From contig JAQMRL010000002.1 of NCBI GenBank assembly GCA_035578175.1, positions 101,844,748-101,908,747 on the forward strand: a DNA stretch of 64,000 bases, given 5' to 3'. Both the position numbers and the translations under genes were made by a program. Below, one piece after another: positions 23,206 to 34,450 of this stretch. The stretch comes from Catonia carolina. Its lineage: Eukaryota; Arthropoda; Insecta; Hemiptera; Achilidae. The notes beneath the pieces were generated by a model that worked only from the letters and a program-made list of their open reading frames with translations, made no database searches and had not been told where the DNA came from. The number at the start of each line of letters is the position of its first letter. Position 1 is the stretch's first letter.

Positions 23206-24735
23206 AAAATGGTCAGTAAAACCTTTAATTTATAGTATTTCTGCTGGCCTCCGAATATAGAAAAACAATTCTCATTTTGGTAGTCCGTGCAGAATACTAT
23301 CTTGTAGAATAAATATCTAATGTAAGAACTTTATTAAAAGAATTAAACACAGTACATTTCCGCCCGTATGTTAAGCAATTAAGCCACAGGTAGCGTTGAC
23401 CGCTGTAAACATCTAAGATGAAAATTTATACGGAATAAAAGGATTAGGTCTAATGCACTATGGTCATTCACCGTCTTCTATTTCTCTTTTACAATTTCAT
23501 TAAAAGGCGAATAAAAATTTGACAATATTTTTCTGTCAAAAATATTTTAACTACACATATTTAGACACATCTATTAGCTGTATGATTTAAATGAAAAACA
23601 AATAAAAATAAAAATTTATATTAAAACAACTTGTGATTTCATAACAAAGTAAACGGAAATAAATTATAACATCTGCCAAAAACATGACTGAAACTGTTTC
23701 TCGCTTAAAATGTAACGAGCAACAAGTTGAGACAAAATTACTCGAGAGTTCAACAAACTAAATTAATATACATCGGTCGAACAACATTTTTCAACTTACA
23801 GGCGCCTACTTTGTACACATATTATTTTGTACTGACATCGTCATAGTCTTGGTGAAGGGGGGGGGGGGTAAGGGGAGTGAAATGTGAAGTGTTATGTAGT
23901 AGATGTGAACAATTTGTATTCAAATGTGTCGGAAATACTTAATACACTGCACATCATAATTTTGTCACATTCCTCCGAAGTGATCATAATTTTATTACAG
24001 AAAGAGATAGAGAAGAACGAGATGGAAATTAGGAAGATAAAAAGGTGCAATATTATTCCACGCTAATCGAATCAGCGTTCAATGAAGTCGGTTTCAGAGA
24101 TTTTCATAACGTACGTATTATACTACTGACAAAAATACCGATTGATAAACGCTATCAATTTGTTTTGATCTCGTATTTAAAATATCTAACATTTAATATA
24201 ATTACTATTTCTAACATTTTATATACATTAAAATATATATATTTTTTCTAACATTTATAAACTATTTTAAGGAAATGTATTATACTTGAGTACGTATGGG
24301 AAAATCAGGCTGAGTCCATTTTTTCAAAATTAGTTTTTTAACATTTTATAACAATGTTAACTTAATGAATGCAACCATTCATACATTTGTGGAAATAACA
24401 AGCTCAGTCCCTTGTAAGAACGAAAATATCAAGTGCTGGGGAAGAAAAATCTCGGTCCTAGATTTGTTGGGAGAAAAAGGCTCAGCCAGCTGAGAACTCT
24501 GTGGAAAAGAACAGTTAATTTCATTATCAACTGATCTGCTAGTTTTGTCTTTCTTGGAGTGAAAAGCATTCAATTAGATGTTACTAAGACAGTTTGAATG
24601 CTTATCATTTTCAATCAGTTAGTTTGAAAACCTATCAAGAAGGCTAAGTATAAATACTTACAGGATTTAAAATATTTTGTGGTTGTACTGCTCAAGAATA
24701 CTTCAACAATCTTCCTCATTTGGATGAATAAATCG
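23206..24735. other. unassigned AT-rich sequence
   Basis: No supported gene. A 10-base poly(G) run is at about 23859-23868. Confidence 0.35.
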
Positions 24736-24739
24736 AAGC

Positions 24740-25290
24740 CTTGGGTAAAGATTAATGAAAGTACTAAGTTTTCAGCATCGACGGTGATGGAATCAAAGAG
24801 GAACTTAGAAAAGTCGAGAGAAGAATCTTAAGGACTTGTATAAAAAAAAACACAAAATCGATGGACAATACAGGCTTTTACCTGATGAACAAGTCTACAA
24901 AGATATAGAACCAGTAACAATTTGTAATAAGAAAAAAGAGAATTTTCTTCCTGGGACACGTACTAAGAACTCCAGCAACACGCCTTCTAAGAAGAATCAC
25001 TGAAAAACTACTTGCCGCTAAATCTGAAAAAGCTATAGTAAACTGGCTCAGATAAATTTAAAACGAGATGAAAGAACTCGACCTAACCATAGAGGACGTA
25101 ACGCAACGTACATCTTGGTATAAACACCAAATGGAAAAAATCACAAAGGTCGATTAACCACCAAAACAGTCAATCGCACAATTGGGATTTGTTCAGATGA
25201 ACTAAGGAAAATAAGATTTGAAAATAGGAAAACATTTTGGAACAGCGAGAAGAAAAAATTAAAGAAGAACCATCCAAAATGACTAAAGTA
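24740..25290 (+). pseudogene. LINE reverse-transcriptase C-terminal fragment
   Basis: Joined frames read KVERRILRTC (24810-24840), an IDGQYRLLPDEQVYKDIEPV segment (24858-24915), FFLGHVLRTPATRLLRRI (24945-25000), a KEL.LTIEDV..R segment (25070-25110) and a basic end. This is the pattern of the C-terminal region of insect LINE RTs (LRKI.GP...G..R...N.E.Y...E......+RRR..F.GHL.R). The RT catalytic core is absent and several frameshifts are present. Confidence 0.7.
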
Positions 25291-25600
25291 ATTTTCTGCG
25301 GTCATAAAAGAAAAAAATGTTTTATTCTTTTGGAATTGGTTTTATTGTTATTTTTCTAGATCTATTCCATGTTAGTTTTGTTGGGGAAAAATAAGCTTAG
25401 TCCTGAACTGAGCCTGTTTTATCACTAAAAACTGTACTTCGGTTATAGTTAAATTAAAAGAGCTAAGTATTAGTCTAACACTAGCATTTAAAAAATACCT
25501 GACATTAGAAATTAATTACAAACCGGGCTTTAAATCTTAAAACCGTTTCCTTAAAAATTGTGTAAAAGTGACTGAGCCTGTTTTTTCCCTGACGTCTTCA
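25291..25600. other. unassigned AT-rich sequence
   Basis: No supported feature. Confidence 0.3.
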
Positions 25601-25604
25601 CTTT

Positions 25605-25800
25605 TTTTTGAAGTTCCTTTTCCTAACGGAGGTTAACTATCATAATGGAAATCTCGACCTAGAATACCTTTGCTTGGAGTAGATCAATACAGGAGCACCT
25701 GCATCATTTTTTTAAGTCCTTCAGCCATGAGGCACATCGTCTTCCCGAATTTTTCTTTCCCGATATTTTGCATGGTGTTTAATCAATTGGAGCCGGCTGT
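25605..25800 (-). pseudogene. LINE 3' end (SWL-type C-terminus), degenerate
   Basis: Minus-strand frame reads GKKNSGRRCASWLKDLKK (about 25705-25765), then an eroded LLQAKV segment and a VEISIMIVNLR segment (about 25630-25665), and an A/G-rich end. It fits the shared pattern GRR..SWLK.L......LFRA.V..V.I..MI.NLR, with stops. Confidence 0.6.
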
Positions 25801-26335
25801 ATTGTTCTTTTCGTGTAACAATTTTCATGCAATTTTAAATAAAGTATAAAAGAAAATAAATATAAAAAATGATACTCAGTTGTATGTATATCGATAATAC
25901 ATAATATTAAGTTTTAAGAATAATTGTAAATTTTAATTATATTTTCAACTGTATTTTTTTAGATATTTGTCATAATTATGAGATTTTTACTCTATTCTAA
26001 TTTGAAACGTTAAGTTGAATTCCCATGAAGGTGAAGGCAGTGAAATATTTGAATTAGTGAGTTTGAATTGTGTTTTTAATTCTGAAACAATTCGAAGTAA
26101 AACAGCTATTAGACGTCTTGACCGTAAGGAATTTTGAAATCGGAATGTAGAATGTTATTGTTCACGTAAAACGGTGCTCTTTATATAAGACTAAAATATT
26201 TTGATTGGAAAGTCTATAAATATTTACTGTTTTAATTAATTTCCTGTAAAATTTTACTGAGTTTTCATCAATAGTAACTACATTGTACTGTTGTTTTCAC
26301 CAGCGTTCATGGTGCACCCATTAAAACAAATACAA
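25801..26335. other. unassigned AT-rich sequence
   Basis: No supported feature. Confidence 0.3.
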
Positions 26336-26641
26336 TGTAACATCTGCTTTCAGATTGTTACGTTTTATTTTGGTTTTGTTGGCGTTCGCTAGTTGTTTTA
26401 GGTTGCCGATAACTCGAATCTACTGGCGACGTTAATTAACTCACCGTCCGGTGGTGCGCTCTACCGCTTTTATTGCTAACTGCGTTTCGCCCTCTCGTCG
26501 AGCTACTCCATTTGCATGACAAGACACTCTCGGTTGAATTGTCGTTGAGTTCAGTTCGGTTTATATGTAGTAATTTTTATTACGTGTATTTTAAATTTAT
26601 ATTTTTTGAATAAAGTTATTTCTTCTTGCCCATTTAAACAT
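26336..26641 (+). promoter_or_regulatory. CpG-rich promoter-like block: LTR or host first exon
   Basis: Against the AT-rich surroundings this block is rich in CpG (ACTGGCGACG, ACCGTCCGGTGG, CGCCCTCTCGTCGAG). It has an arthropod initiator-like TCAGTTCGG at about 26550 and an AATAAA at about 26609. It starts TGTAACATC and ends AAACA, the TG...CA ends expected of an LTR. I see no second LTR, no target duplication and no convincing primer-binding site. The alternative is a host 5' exon: ATG/GTAAGT at 26639-26647 would make a good splice donor. Neither reading is proven. Confidence 0.3.
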
Positions 26642-28239
26642 GGTAAGTTAATTATTTTTATTTTAGTATTCCGAGAGCTGGAAATTTATCACGGGTTGCA
26701 TAAAATTATATTTTTGTACTAAGGAAACTACGTTGCAATTGTACTTGCAATTTCTTGACTACTAGATTCGATTTTGGTCTATGTAAAATTAAATTATGGC
26801 TTATGATAAATTTATTGTAAATGATGTAAAGTTTTGTAATTGGTAAATTGTATTATTCTTCAAATAGTAATTGCTTATTTTAATTGTCTAGTTTTTTTAA
26901 AATTTTATAATTATCTATTGCAACTCGTATTAAGTTTCTATCTTTAAATTCATAACTTGTTATATTTTGTTCATTTACATTGCATTATTTATGCGTTAGT
27001 GCTTTTGCTTGAGATCGACGCTTATTTTACTTAATATTAACACTCGCTCGATCTTTTCTTCAGGGTTTCAAATCCGGGAACGGGAATTGCCGTTCAATAA
27101 TCTTACTATATCTATAATCAGTACATGGGGTTCGACTCCTGAGAATGACAAATTTTCACCTCGCCAGCATTCCGTAATTGATGTTCAATGTTTCCTGACA
27201 ATTTCTTGCCTGGAGTTATTTGGAGTCCAATTTGGATGAGAATTTCATCAGAGATCTTCCATTGATTTTTGCATACGTCAGTAGTGCTTCAAAAAATAAG
27301 TGTTAACTACAAAAGGGTATGTTTTATTATTTTATCTATCATGAGAGGAGTTCGTCCATCTACTTATGGTGTTTTCAAGTGATAATCAATGCCTTGTGGG
27401 GAAAAGATCACGCCAGAAATTAGGATCCATCTCGGTAACTTCTTGTTTTAGACAGGAAAATTAGTGAATTCAAAGTGACCTGCTTGAAAGGTTTTCCTGT
27501 TAATTCTTTTGCTAAACTAAGCAATCAGGAACATTGTTCTGTAAAATTTAATTATTCCATAGCATAAAATTTTAATAATAATTCTTTTTTACACTTATTT
27601 AAAGAGTTGAATTTGAATTTGTGTATTTTTCTAAATTTAAAATTCTAAAGATAAAATTTAACATTTCATTTCATAAATTTTTTATTATTATTCTTGTTTT
27701 ACACCTTATTGAAAAGGTTGATTATGAATTTATTTTTTTATTTTTAAAATTCTAAAAGTAATAATGATAAAATATGTATATTGAAAAGAAAGCTGCTAGC
27801 ATGCTAAGCAAAAGGAAAAGTTTAAATTCAAATAATTTAGCCATTCTCGATGTTCAGTTATTCATTTATTGAATATATCTTTAATTTTTATTGTTTTACT
27901 TAAGATTTATAAAAATTACATCAGGAAGTATTTTTTTAGATCTGTTATTGTATTGGACTTTCCAGCCATTTAAAGTTGGGTAACATTGTACAATTTTGCT
28001 GTTTACCATATATATTTCTGGTTATAAAATTAAATTATTTTTACTACTTACTTTTCCAGATTTATTTCATTTGTGCAGCGAATTACCCGAGTGTTTGTTT
28101 TTTTTGAGCTTCCTTAAGTTTTTTTTAATGTTTTGTTAACACCCTTGCCAACCTATCGCTTTTGTTTGCCGTATGTGTTGCAGGCAGCGATAGGGGTGTG
28201 TTTACAACAAATAAATCTCAAAGAAAATTGCACTAAAGC
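26642..28239. other. unassigned AT-rich sequence
   Basis: If the upstream block is a host exon, a splice acceptor (TTTTCTTCAG) ends at about 27063, but no conserved coding sequence follows. A 9-bp stem CCTATCGCT/AGCGATAGG at 28152-28194 encloses a 25-base loop and precedes an AATAAA at about 28210. Confidence 0.3.
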
Positions 28240-28988
28240 TTAAGGGGACCTCGTACCATATATCTTGCTCATGTTAAATTTGAATAATTCATGTTCATAT
28301 TCCTCTGGATCTAATAGACATACTGCTGTGGATTTTTAACAGTGCTAAACGGTACCTTTGTGCAGCTACTGAATTAGTTACATACTTGTATCTTGATCTA
28401 AAGTTTTTTAATAATTTATTTAAACTACATGCTTTTTTATTATTCTGGTTTTGTTGGTAAAAATTTATAATTTTGTTTTTTGGTATGTAGAAGATTGCTT
28501 TTCAACTCAGTAGATGTACATACCCACCATAAAACCACTGTAAAAACTTCAACTCTGTAACTTTAACTTTTCCTGAGAAAAGGGAACATATTTGTAAAAA
28601 AAAACATAATTTTCGGTAAACGGCAAATAAAGTAAAAATCTACGCACTTAGGTACTTAATTATGAATGGCATTTAAGTGTTTTAATATAATTAAATAATG
28701 TAGCAGTGATGCAAAATATTAAATATCCCTTATAGAAGAAAAACTTACCTATTATTAGCCGAGAAAAATTGTAACTACTTCTTTGAAGAAAAAATTGATA
28801 AAAAAAACTAAGTACACCATCAACAATTTTTCCACATGCAGAGAGAAATTAATTTCTTTTTCTTCAGCTAAATTTTTCACCCAAGTATATATCATTACTT
28901 ATCAAACAAAGAAAGATTTAAAGTAACCAAAAACGGCGAAATTAAAAATAGATTTTTTTCATAAAAATCATGGTACAGGTCCACTTAA
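28240..28988. mobile_element. TTAA-flanked short inverted-repeat element (piggyBac-like MITE)
   Basis: TTAA at 28240-28243 is followed by GGGGACCTCGTACCAT. The right end, read on the minus strand, is GTGGACCTGTACCAT, flanked by TTAA at 28985-28988. The 749-bp unit has no transposase sequence. TTAA target duplications are typical of piggyBac; with inverted repeats of about 15 bases they suggest a non-autonomous piggyBac-type element. TTAA is common in AT-rich DNA, so this rests mainly on the paired ends. Confidence 0.55.
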
Positions 28989-29996
28989 TGCAAAATGAAA
29001 GGCAATTTAATTACAATTGAGTAAATGCAATTTTTTTGGAATCCAAATCGATGACAAAATAAATGTTCATTTGTCGTATAATGTATTACATTTATTTCTA
29101 CACGCCTATTCCGTGTATTAAAAATTTTGGGTATGAGATGAGAAGGTATATTATTTTATGAAGATAAAATAAACAGTTTTGACTATCGTCGGGGGTTAGC
29201 TACCAGTAAAACCAGCACAAAATGAATGGTTAGGGCAGACTACAATAAAAATATTCAAATTCAAAGTACAGTCGGTAACAAAGAACGAAGAGAATTTTCA
29301 TTCTTTTAAAATATGTAATTTCATTTCCGGTTTTCAGCTGGTCACCACACAAAGTCGTTCGCATGACTCATGTTACTTAGAGATTCATTGACTACTTTCT
29401 TGCTGACTATTAAGGCTGGATCGGTACTCAAAATAAGAGATAAAATAGAAACAAGCCGCATAAATATTCCCGTATGCATTAAACCGAAACTACAGCAAGA
29501 AAGAACCGTACATTGCAGGTAAATCGTGCACTGTGTGGTAGTTCTAATGGTTGGCCGCTAGTATCGCTACCGTTCAGACGAGACCTGTTTGTTACCTGAA
29601 TAACTTAATTCGTAACGTTTTTAGCAATTATCGCACTATATAAAATTTTTAAATAATAAACTGCAATTAAAAAACGCATATACGCTGTTCTACATTTCAG
29701 TATTTTTTCTTAAATTATACTTAAAAATGTAACCCTTATTTTAAACACGTTTTCGAACGAGAATAATAATCATTAGGTTGAAAATACCTTGAGCAGAAAA
29801 ATTTATTTTGCTGTAAAATGTTCGAAGAATCTTTCTAATACTCAATCCATTTTGTATCAATGTTTATCGTACGTAATTTTAATTATAAGCTACTATTAGA
29901 AAAGTAAATTTTAATAAAACTTTAGGATCGTGTAAAAACTAGATAGCAATAAGAAAATTGGATTTAAAATAATAGCTCTTACTGATTCAGACTCAC
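28989..29996. other. unassigned AT-rich sequence
   Basis: No supported gene. Confidence 0.35.
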
Positions 29997-30154
29997 TGCC
30001 CATAACAGACAGGTGGAGTGTCAAATTATTTACACTCAATCTGTTCGTTGCAGGGCTAAAATAAATAGTTCTGTTTCTTATCACATGGTCAGCCAATTTA
30101 ATGACTGAATCGTTTAAGAACAGAAGAGACCTCTACCTCTTCTGTTCTTAAACG
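29997..30154 (+). repeat. R1 fragment ending in an inverted R1 scrap
   Basis: The first ~130 bases of R1 (to 30128) are followed after 8 bases by its own reverse complement: an 18-base perfect inverted repeat, CGTTTAAGAACAGAAGAG at 30111-30128 and its complement at 30137-30154. The rest of R1 is missing. This implies a rearrangement joining two opposite R1 fragments, or a small inverted duplication. Confidence 0.75.
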
Positions 30155-30291
30155 ACCGCTAGACTAGCTCGGTTGGTTGGCAATAAATCCTGCGACTGAA
30201 ATAATTCTTTTTACGAATAATTTTGAAAATATCTTATTGAAAACAGACGCTGGATGCTGCATAATGCAACATACCTTTTGCTGAATATTCG

Positions 30292-30400
30292 GCCTGTAGT
30301 GTAGAGGTCAGCGCAACTGGCTACTACGCTGGGGTCCGGTTTCGATTACCGGTCAGATGTGCCATTTTTTTTCATCTATTTATCAACTCATATCATTACC
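30292..30400 (+). mobile_element. SINE, tRNA-derived (family B), diverged
   Basis: Head GGCCTGTAGTGTAGAGGTCA, CTACGCTGGGGTCCGG, a B-box-like GTTTCGATTACC, GGTCAGATGTG, then a CATC-rich tail that fades into unrelated sequence. Confidence 0.7.
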
Positions 30401-30766
30401 TACGCACAAGCCAAGGCTACTGTAGGCTTCATCACTTTTAAAAATAAAATCTTTATTGTGAAATACTTTCAATTGAATTTTAATGATATCGTTTCAAAAA
30501 CTTGTAAACCTCCGTGACAAACTTTGTGCAAATGATTTCAGTCATCGGACACTATAATTGTACGAGCCATCGGAACAAATTATAATTTTTGTCAGAGAAA
30601 GCTAACATTTTCACCATAATGATGACTCATACTGTCCTGTTCAAGGTTTACGTGTCGTAATTTTCTTGGCCTCTCCTCCGAGCGATCGCCGGTCTGCTCC
30701 TTTTCTGCCTTCGGTAGCGTAGTGTAATTTTTTCCTATCCCAAACATTTTTTAACTAGTCATAAAT

Positions 30767-30910
30767 GCCGGCCGCATTGGCGTAGTTGGTAACGTGCTCG
30801 TCTCTCATCATGCGGTCTAGGGTTCGAGTCCCATTCAGGCACGGCATATTTTCATACGTTACAAAAATCATTTCATCCTTCCTTCACCGTTTGCATTACA
30901 GTCGGACAAT
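30767..30910 (+). mobile_element. SINE, tRNA-derived (family A)
   Basis: Head GCCGGCCGCATTGGCGTAGT, then TCATCATGCGGTCTAGGG and B box GGTTCGAGTCCC, the GGCACGGCATATTTTCATAC block, the CATTTCATCC word and the tail CACCGTTTGCATTACAGTCG. This is the ordinary head-A plus tail-1 arrangement, as at 3851-4030. Confidence 0.85.
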
Positions 30911-31237
30911 TACAATTTACTTATTTACAATTTGTATTATTGTAAATAAGAATCAGCAGCACTATCGATTATCAACGTTGTTTGTGCAATAACATATTAT
31001 TTAACTTGAATTCAGTCATTTCTACTCACAATATTCATTATTCAGAAAGACATTCTATTTGAATTTTTAAGTGCATCATTTTAGTCGAAAGAATCACCGT
31101 AAATAAAATAACAACATAAAGTTTGGTACGTAAGCGCTCCCGAGTAGCGTTCATGGGAATAGAATGTCTAAGAATCGAGAAGTAAAATAACGGTAGAGGT
31201 ACATCATTTTCAATTGAATATTTTACTAGTAGAGGTC
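30911..31237. other. unassigned AT-rich sequence
   Basis: No supported feature. Confidence 0.3.
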
Positions 31238-31625
31238 TGCCCATAACAGACAGGTGGAGTGTCAAATTTTTTACACTCAATCTGTTTGTTGCAGGGCTAA
31301 AATAAATAGTTCTGTTTCTTAACGCATGGTCAGCCAATTAAATGACTGAATCATTTAAGAACAGAAGAGGTAGAGGTGTAAAAGACACTAATCAGAGTTA
31401 TCTCCTCTGAAAGTAATGAATTTCATTATACAGCCAGACCCTGTGGTGAATGAAGTGAAGGTGTCATTTGCAGAGTGGAAAATATGTGCTTTTCAGAGGG
31501 CCCGGCATGCTGATAAGCGTACTCTTCCACTCAGTGAGGAAGGCAATGGTAAACCACCTCACTCCTCGTTTTACTTAGTAAAACCTCTGCAGGTTCAAAC
31601 CAGCCTTTCAAACCAGACCTAAACA
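31238..31625 (+). repeat. interspersed repeat R1, near full length
   Basis: Best-preserved R1 copy: GACAGGTGGAGTGTCAAATT, AGAACAGAAGAGGTAGAGGT, CTGTGGTGAATGAAGTGAAG, GGCAATGGTAAACCACC and GGTTCAAACCAGCCT. Peptides on both strands recur in other R1 copies because the DNA recurs, and there is no sign of coding selection. Confidence 0.82.
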
Positions 31626-32136
31626 ACGATTCAGACTCCAGAGAATGAATTTTTTCGACTCGGTTCCACAAAATGTTTAACGTATTTAATTTAAAATAAC
31701 AGTGCTTTCTGCCGGTTACGAAGTAGCGGGAATACGCAACAGCGAATATCATGCTACGTATGGCTGTTATCTCGGCAAACTTACTCAGTTTTGTTTCAAA
31801 AATATGAAACAATTTAAGAAATTTTTCACGTATGGGACTTAACAAATATTATTTATCACAAAGTCGTAAATAACTTTGGTAAATATGGGCTATCGGAATA
31901 ACATAAAATTTTAAATCAACTTCGTTGTCGAATCTAGTGAGCAATGCCTTCCAGTATACTATTCGTTCAGTGGTTTGTATTTTACCAGCTGTGCATGATA
32001 TTTTGATGCGCCAATAAAAATGAAATTTCTACCAAAAAAATTATTGTAAACGTTTGCCGAATCTATATCGGAAATTACATCATCTATTCAAGAAAAATTT
32101 AAATAACTGCTACGATAAACAATAACACAGAACAAA
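31626..32136. other. unassigned AT-rich sequence
   Basis: No supported feature. Confidence 0.3.
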
Positions 32137-32540
32137 ATGCCTATCCAGTCTAATAGACTATGTAGACATTCCTCTTTACCTTTATCAAACAAATTAAAGA
32201 TATATCAATACTTTATAAAATCGATCTGGCGATATAGCTCCCACATTTATGGATCCGCTAAACCGAGTAATATAGCTCTATTACAGTCCTGTAAATCCAG
32301 AGTACTTCGAGTTATTAAGAACTCCCCTTGGTACGTACGAAACGAGACTATTCCCAACGACCTGCATGTTCCGTACGTATTTGACAGAATAAAACAACAT
32401 TATTAACGTTTTCACAGTAAATTAGCTTGGCATAAAAACGAACTACTCGTAATTAAGACGAGTAGTTCAGTTACTTTACCGGACATCCCCTTCCCAGAAG
32501 GCTAAAAAGAGCTTGGAACAGAGAGTTTTTGATACACTAA
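32137..32540 (+). pseudogene. Jockey-clade LINE ORF2, C-terminal fragment
   Basis: The frame carries SLPLSNKLKIYQYFIKSIWR, GSAKPSNIALLQ, and VIKNSPWYVRNETIPNDLHV, the post-RT region typical of Jockey-clade ORF2 (K..W.YG...WG.AK.SN....Q.........I...PWYV.N...H.DL..P). After an in-frame stop at 32404-32406 it continues RFHSKLAWHKNELLVI and, after one frameshift near 32495, ends RRLKRAWNREFLIH, stop at 32538-32540. The same ending (RRLKRRW.R) closes the larger Jockey element at 58020. It is a 5'-truncated dead copy from a different subfamily. Confidence 0.85.
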
Positions 32541-32584
32541 TAATAAATAAATTAAATAAATCATATGACTGCTATGTAGAAATA

Positions 32585-33452
32585 CACGAGGTGTGGCAAT
32601 TAAATAACGAGACTGATGTTGTAAAAAATTTAATTTTAATTTTATACATAATCACTTATTGTCACCTTCAATATACACTCCTTTATCCCTACAACGCTCC
32701 ATGCGAATTTTCCATTGTTGGAAACAGTGCTGGAAGTCATCTTCTGTCAGCTCCTTCAGGACACGTGCCGTTTTCTCTTTTACAGCTTCCACAGACTCAA
32801 ATCTTGTCCCTTTTATTTCAGATTTCACCTTTGGGAACAGGTAGAAGTCACATGGTGCAAAATCTGGTGAATAAGGCGGATGTTCTTATACTGAGATGTT
32901 GTACTTGGCTAGGAATCTCTTGATAGATACCGCAAAATGAGCTGGCGCATTGTCTTAGTGGAGAACCCATGATTTGTCCTTCCACATTTCGGGGCGTTAT
33001 TTCCTTACTCTGTGAGTTAGTTTACAAAATACCTCAAGGTAGTAATATTGATTTATTGTTTGACCTTCAGGAACCCAGTGAAGGTACACTACTCCAAGGA
33101 TATAAAAAAAACACTCATCATTGCTTTAAATTTTGAATTGCTCATTCGAGCTTTTTTGGCTCTCGGTGAAGTTCGGCTCTTCCAGTGCATATATTGGCGC
33201 TTCGTTTCCGGATCATAAGTAAAAAACCACGTTTCATTACATGTTATTATCGTTTCCAAAAAGTTTGGGTAATTTTCAATCGAAAGAAAATGACTTTCAG
33301 TAGGCCTACTGTTTCCAACAATGGAAAATTTTCATGGAGCGTTGTAGGGATCGAGAAGGAGTGTATATTGAAGGTGACAATAAGTGATTATGTATAAAAT
33401 AAAAATAAAATTTTTTACAACGTCAGTCTCGTTATTTAATAGCCACCTCGTA
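32585..33452 (-). mobile_element. rearranged mariner with ~145-bp inverted arms
   Basis: The two ends (plus strand from 32585; minus strand from 33452) both begin ACGAGGTG-like and continue into TTAAATAACGAGACTGA. The similarity extends ~145 bases (32585-32728 against 33308-33452), far beyond the ~28-base inverted repeats of ordinary mariners. Both arms contain the end of the transposase gene (GVYIEGDNK, stop). Apparently the 5' end has been replaced by an inverted copy of the 3' end. TA flanks are present at both edges. Confidence 0.8.
32640..33307 (-). pseudogene. mariner transposase, truncated and mutated
   Basis: Read on the minus strand in joined frames: ITCNETWFFTYDPETKRQYM (about 33180-33245), SPRAKKARMSNSKFKAMM, YFHWVPEGQTINQYYY, SWVLH then a stop then DNAPAHFAVSIKRFLAKY, PPYSPDFAPCDFYLFPK (about 32835-32885), and the C-terminus ending GVYIEGDNK. 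The family's cut-and-paste enzyme uses a D,D34D triad. The first D, normally in a DET/S-W motif, reads N here (CNETW). The second (LH.DNAP) follows a stop or indel. The third (PYSPDFAPCD) is present. The N-terminal DNA-binding half is missing, so this cannot be functional. Confidence 0.9.
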
Positions 33453-34079
33453 TACTGATTCAGTATTTCATTAGTAAAATAAAAACCAAGAAGCTCCATC
33501 AATGGGTGCTCCGCTTCCTAATGTCGTTCATGTTATCATTTTTACCATTGTCATCTTTACACATTTGTTATTGTTAATTCATTGTACAAACACAAATAAA
33601 TAATATGTTGAAAATAATAAGTGTTATCCTAAGTAACTTATAAACATAATATGTTTACCTAAGTAACGTTATATTAATGTAATTAACTTTACCTAAGGTA
33701 GGCCTACGTAATAGATCATAAAAATAAACAAATCTACGCAGGAAATTGTAAGTAAATTCATAAATTTCAAAGCTGTGAATGAAGTAATAGGATCATTAGA
33801 CTACTTTTATTCTTTCGCCTTAACGTGGTATTCAAGTAAAACAATTTCTTTCAATCAATATCTAATCGTCAAAAATTTCGCTCAACTAATGTTATGATTG
33901 AAACACTTAATTTCATCTCGGAATTAAATACTCGGTCTTCTACTAAACAAATACGTAAAAATATGACCATAGTAGTTCTCTGTTTTAAGCAGTTTTCATT
34001 TTATGAATAGTAGGGCAGTAAAAAAAAGATGAAGAGTACAAATTAGGTCTCCTGGCCTGTTACAACTTCAAAATTAGTA
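33453..34079. other. unassigned AT-rich sequence
   Basis: Possibly the 3' untranslated end of the Jockey fragment at 32137 continues just past the mariner. Otherwise nothing supported. Confidence 0.3.
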
Positions 34080-34450
34080 ATCTGCAATTTTTTAAAGAAG
34101 TTAAGAGTCCCCATCTCTTCAGAGGAAGCCCAATACCACGTTGTCCGATTGGTTTGTAAGTAACCACTCGTTTTGTTGTTTGATCGTCTAGCACCCGCAA
34201 AAAATTACTAAATAACTTTTTCTTGTATTTCTAGATGGTTGATATCTAATTTAGCATATTCATGCCTAATATCTTCATTTGGTTTATGATTCAGCAACCG
34301 AAAGCTGTAAGAGATCTCGTTAAGAAAGCGATCTCATTACAGCATCCTTTGTTCTTGACAATGTGAACAATGGCTTAAAAATGGCACAACCAAAGTGTGA
34401 TAAACTTTAAAATGCTCTTCTTCCGCACTTTACATACCAGCCTTTTTTTA
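34080..34450 (-). pseudogene. LINE reverse-transcriptase C-terminal fragment, degenerate
   Basis: Minus-strand frames show NEDIRHEYAKLDINHLEIQE (about 34235-34295) and, nearer the end, YKPIGQRGIGLPLKRWG (about 34110-34165). The pattern RNE.IR.E....+...I...R..W..H..RM...R.P.....YKP.G+R..GRP.KRW matches the LINE family of 42028-42707. Frameshifts and stops are numerous. Confidence 0.55.

Noticed and set aside
30767..30840. Functional tRNA gene
   Set aside because: A and B boxes are present but the acceptor stem does not pair and the sequence continues into the shared SINE tail; same for all other tRNA-like heads.
29911..31337. Recurrent minus-strand peptide (MADH..RNRTIYFSP) seen at 29911 and 31038
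   Set aside because: It recurs only because the R1 DNA repeat recurs; the frames differ in extent and the repeat is equally similar outside them.
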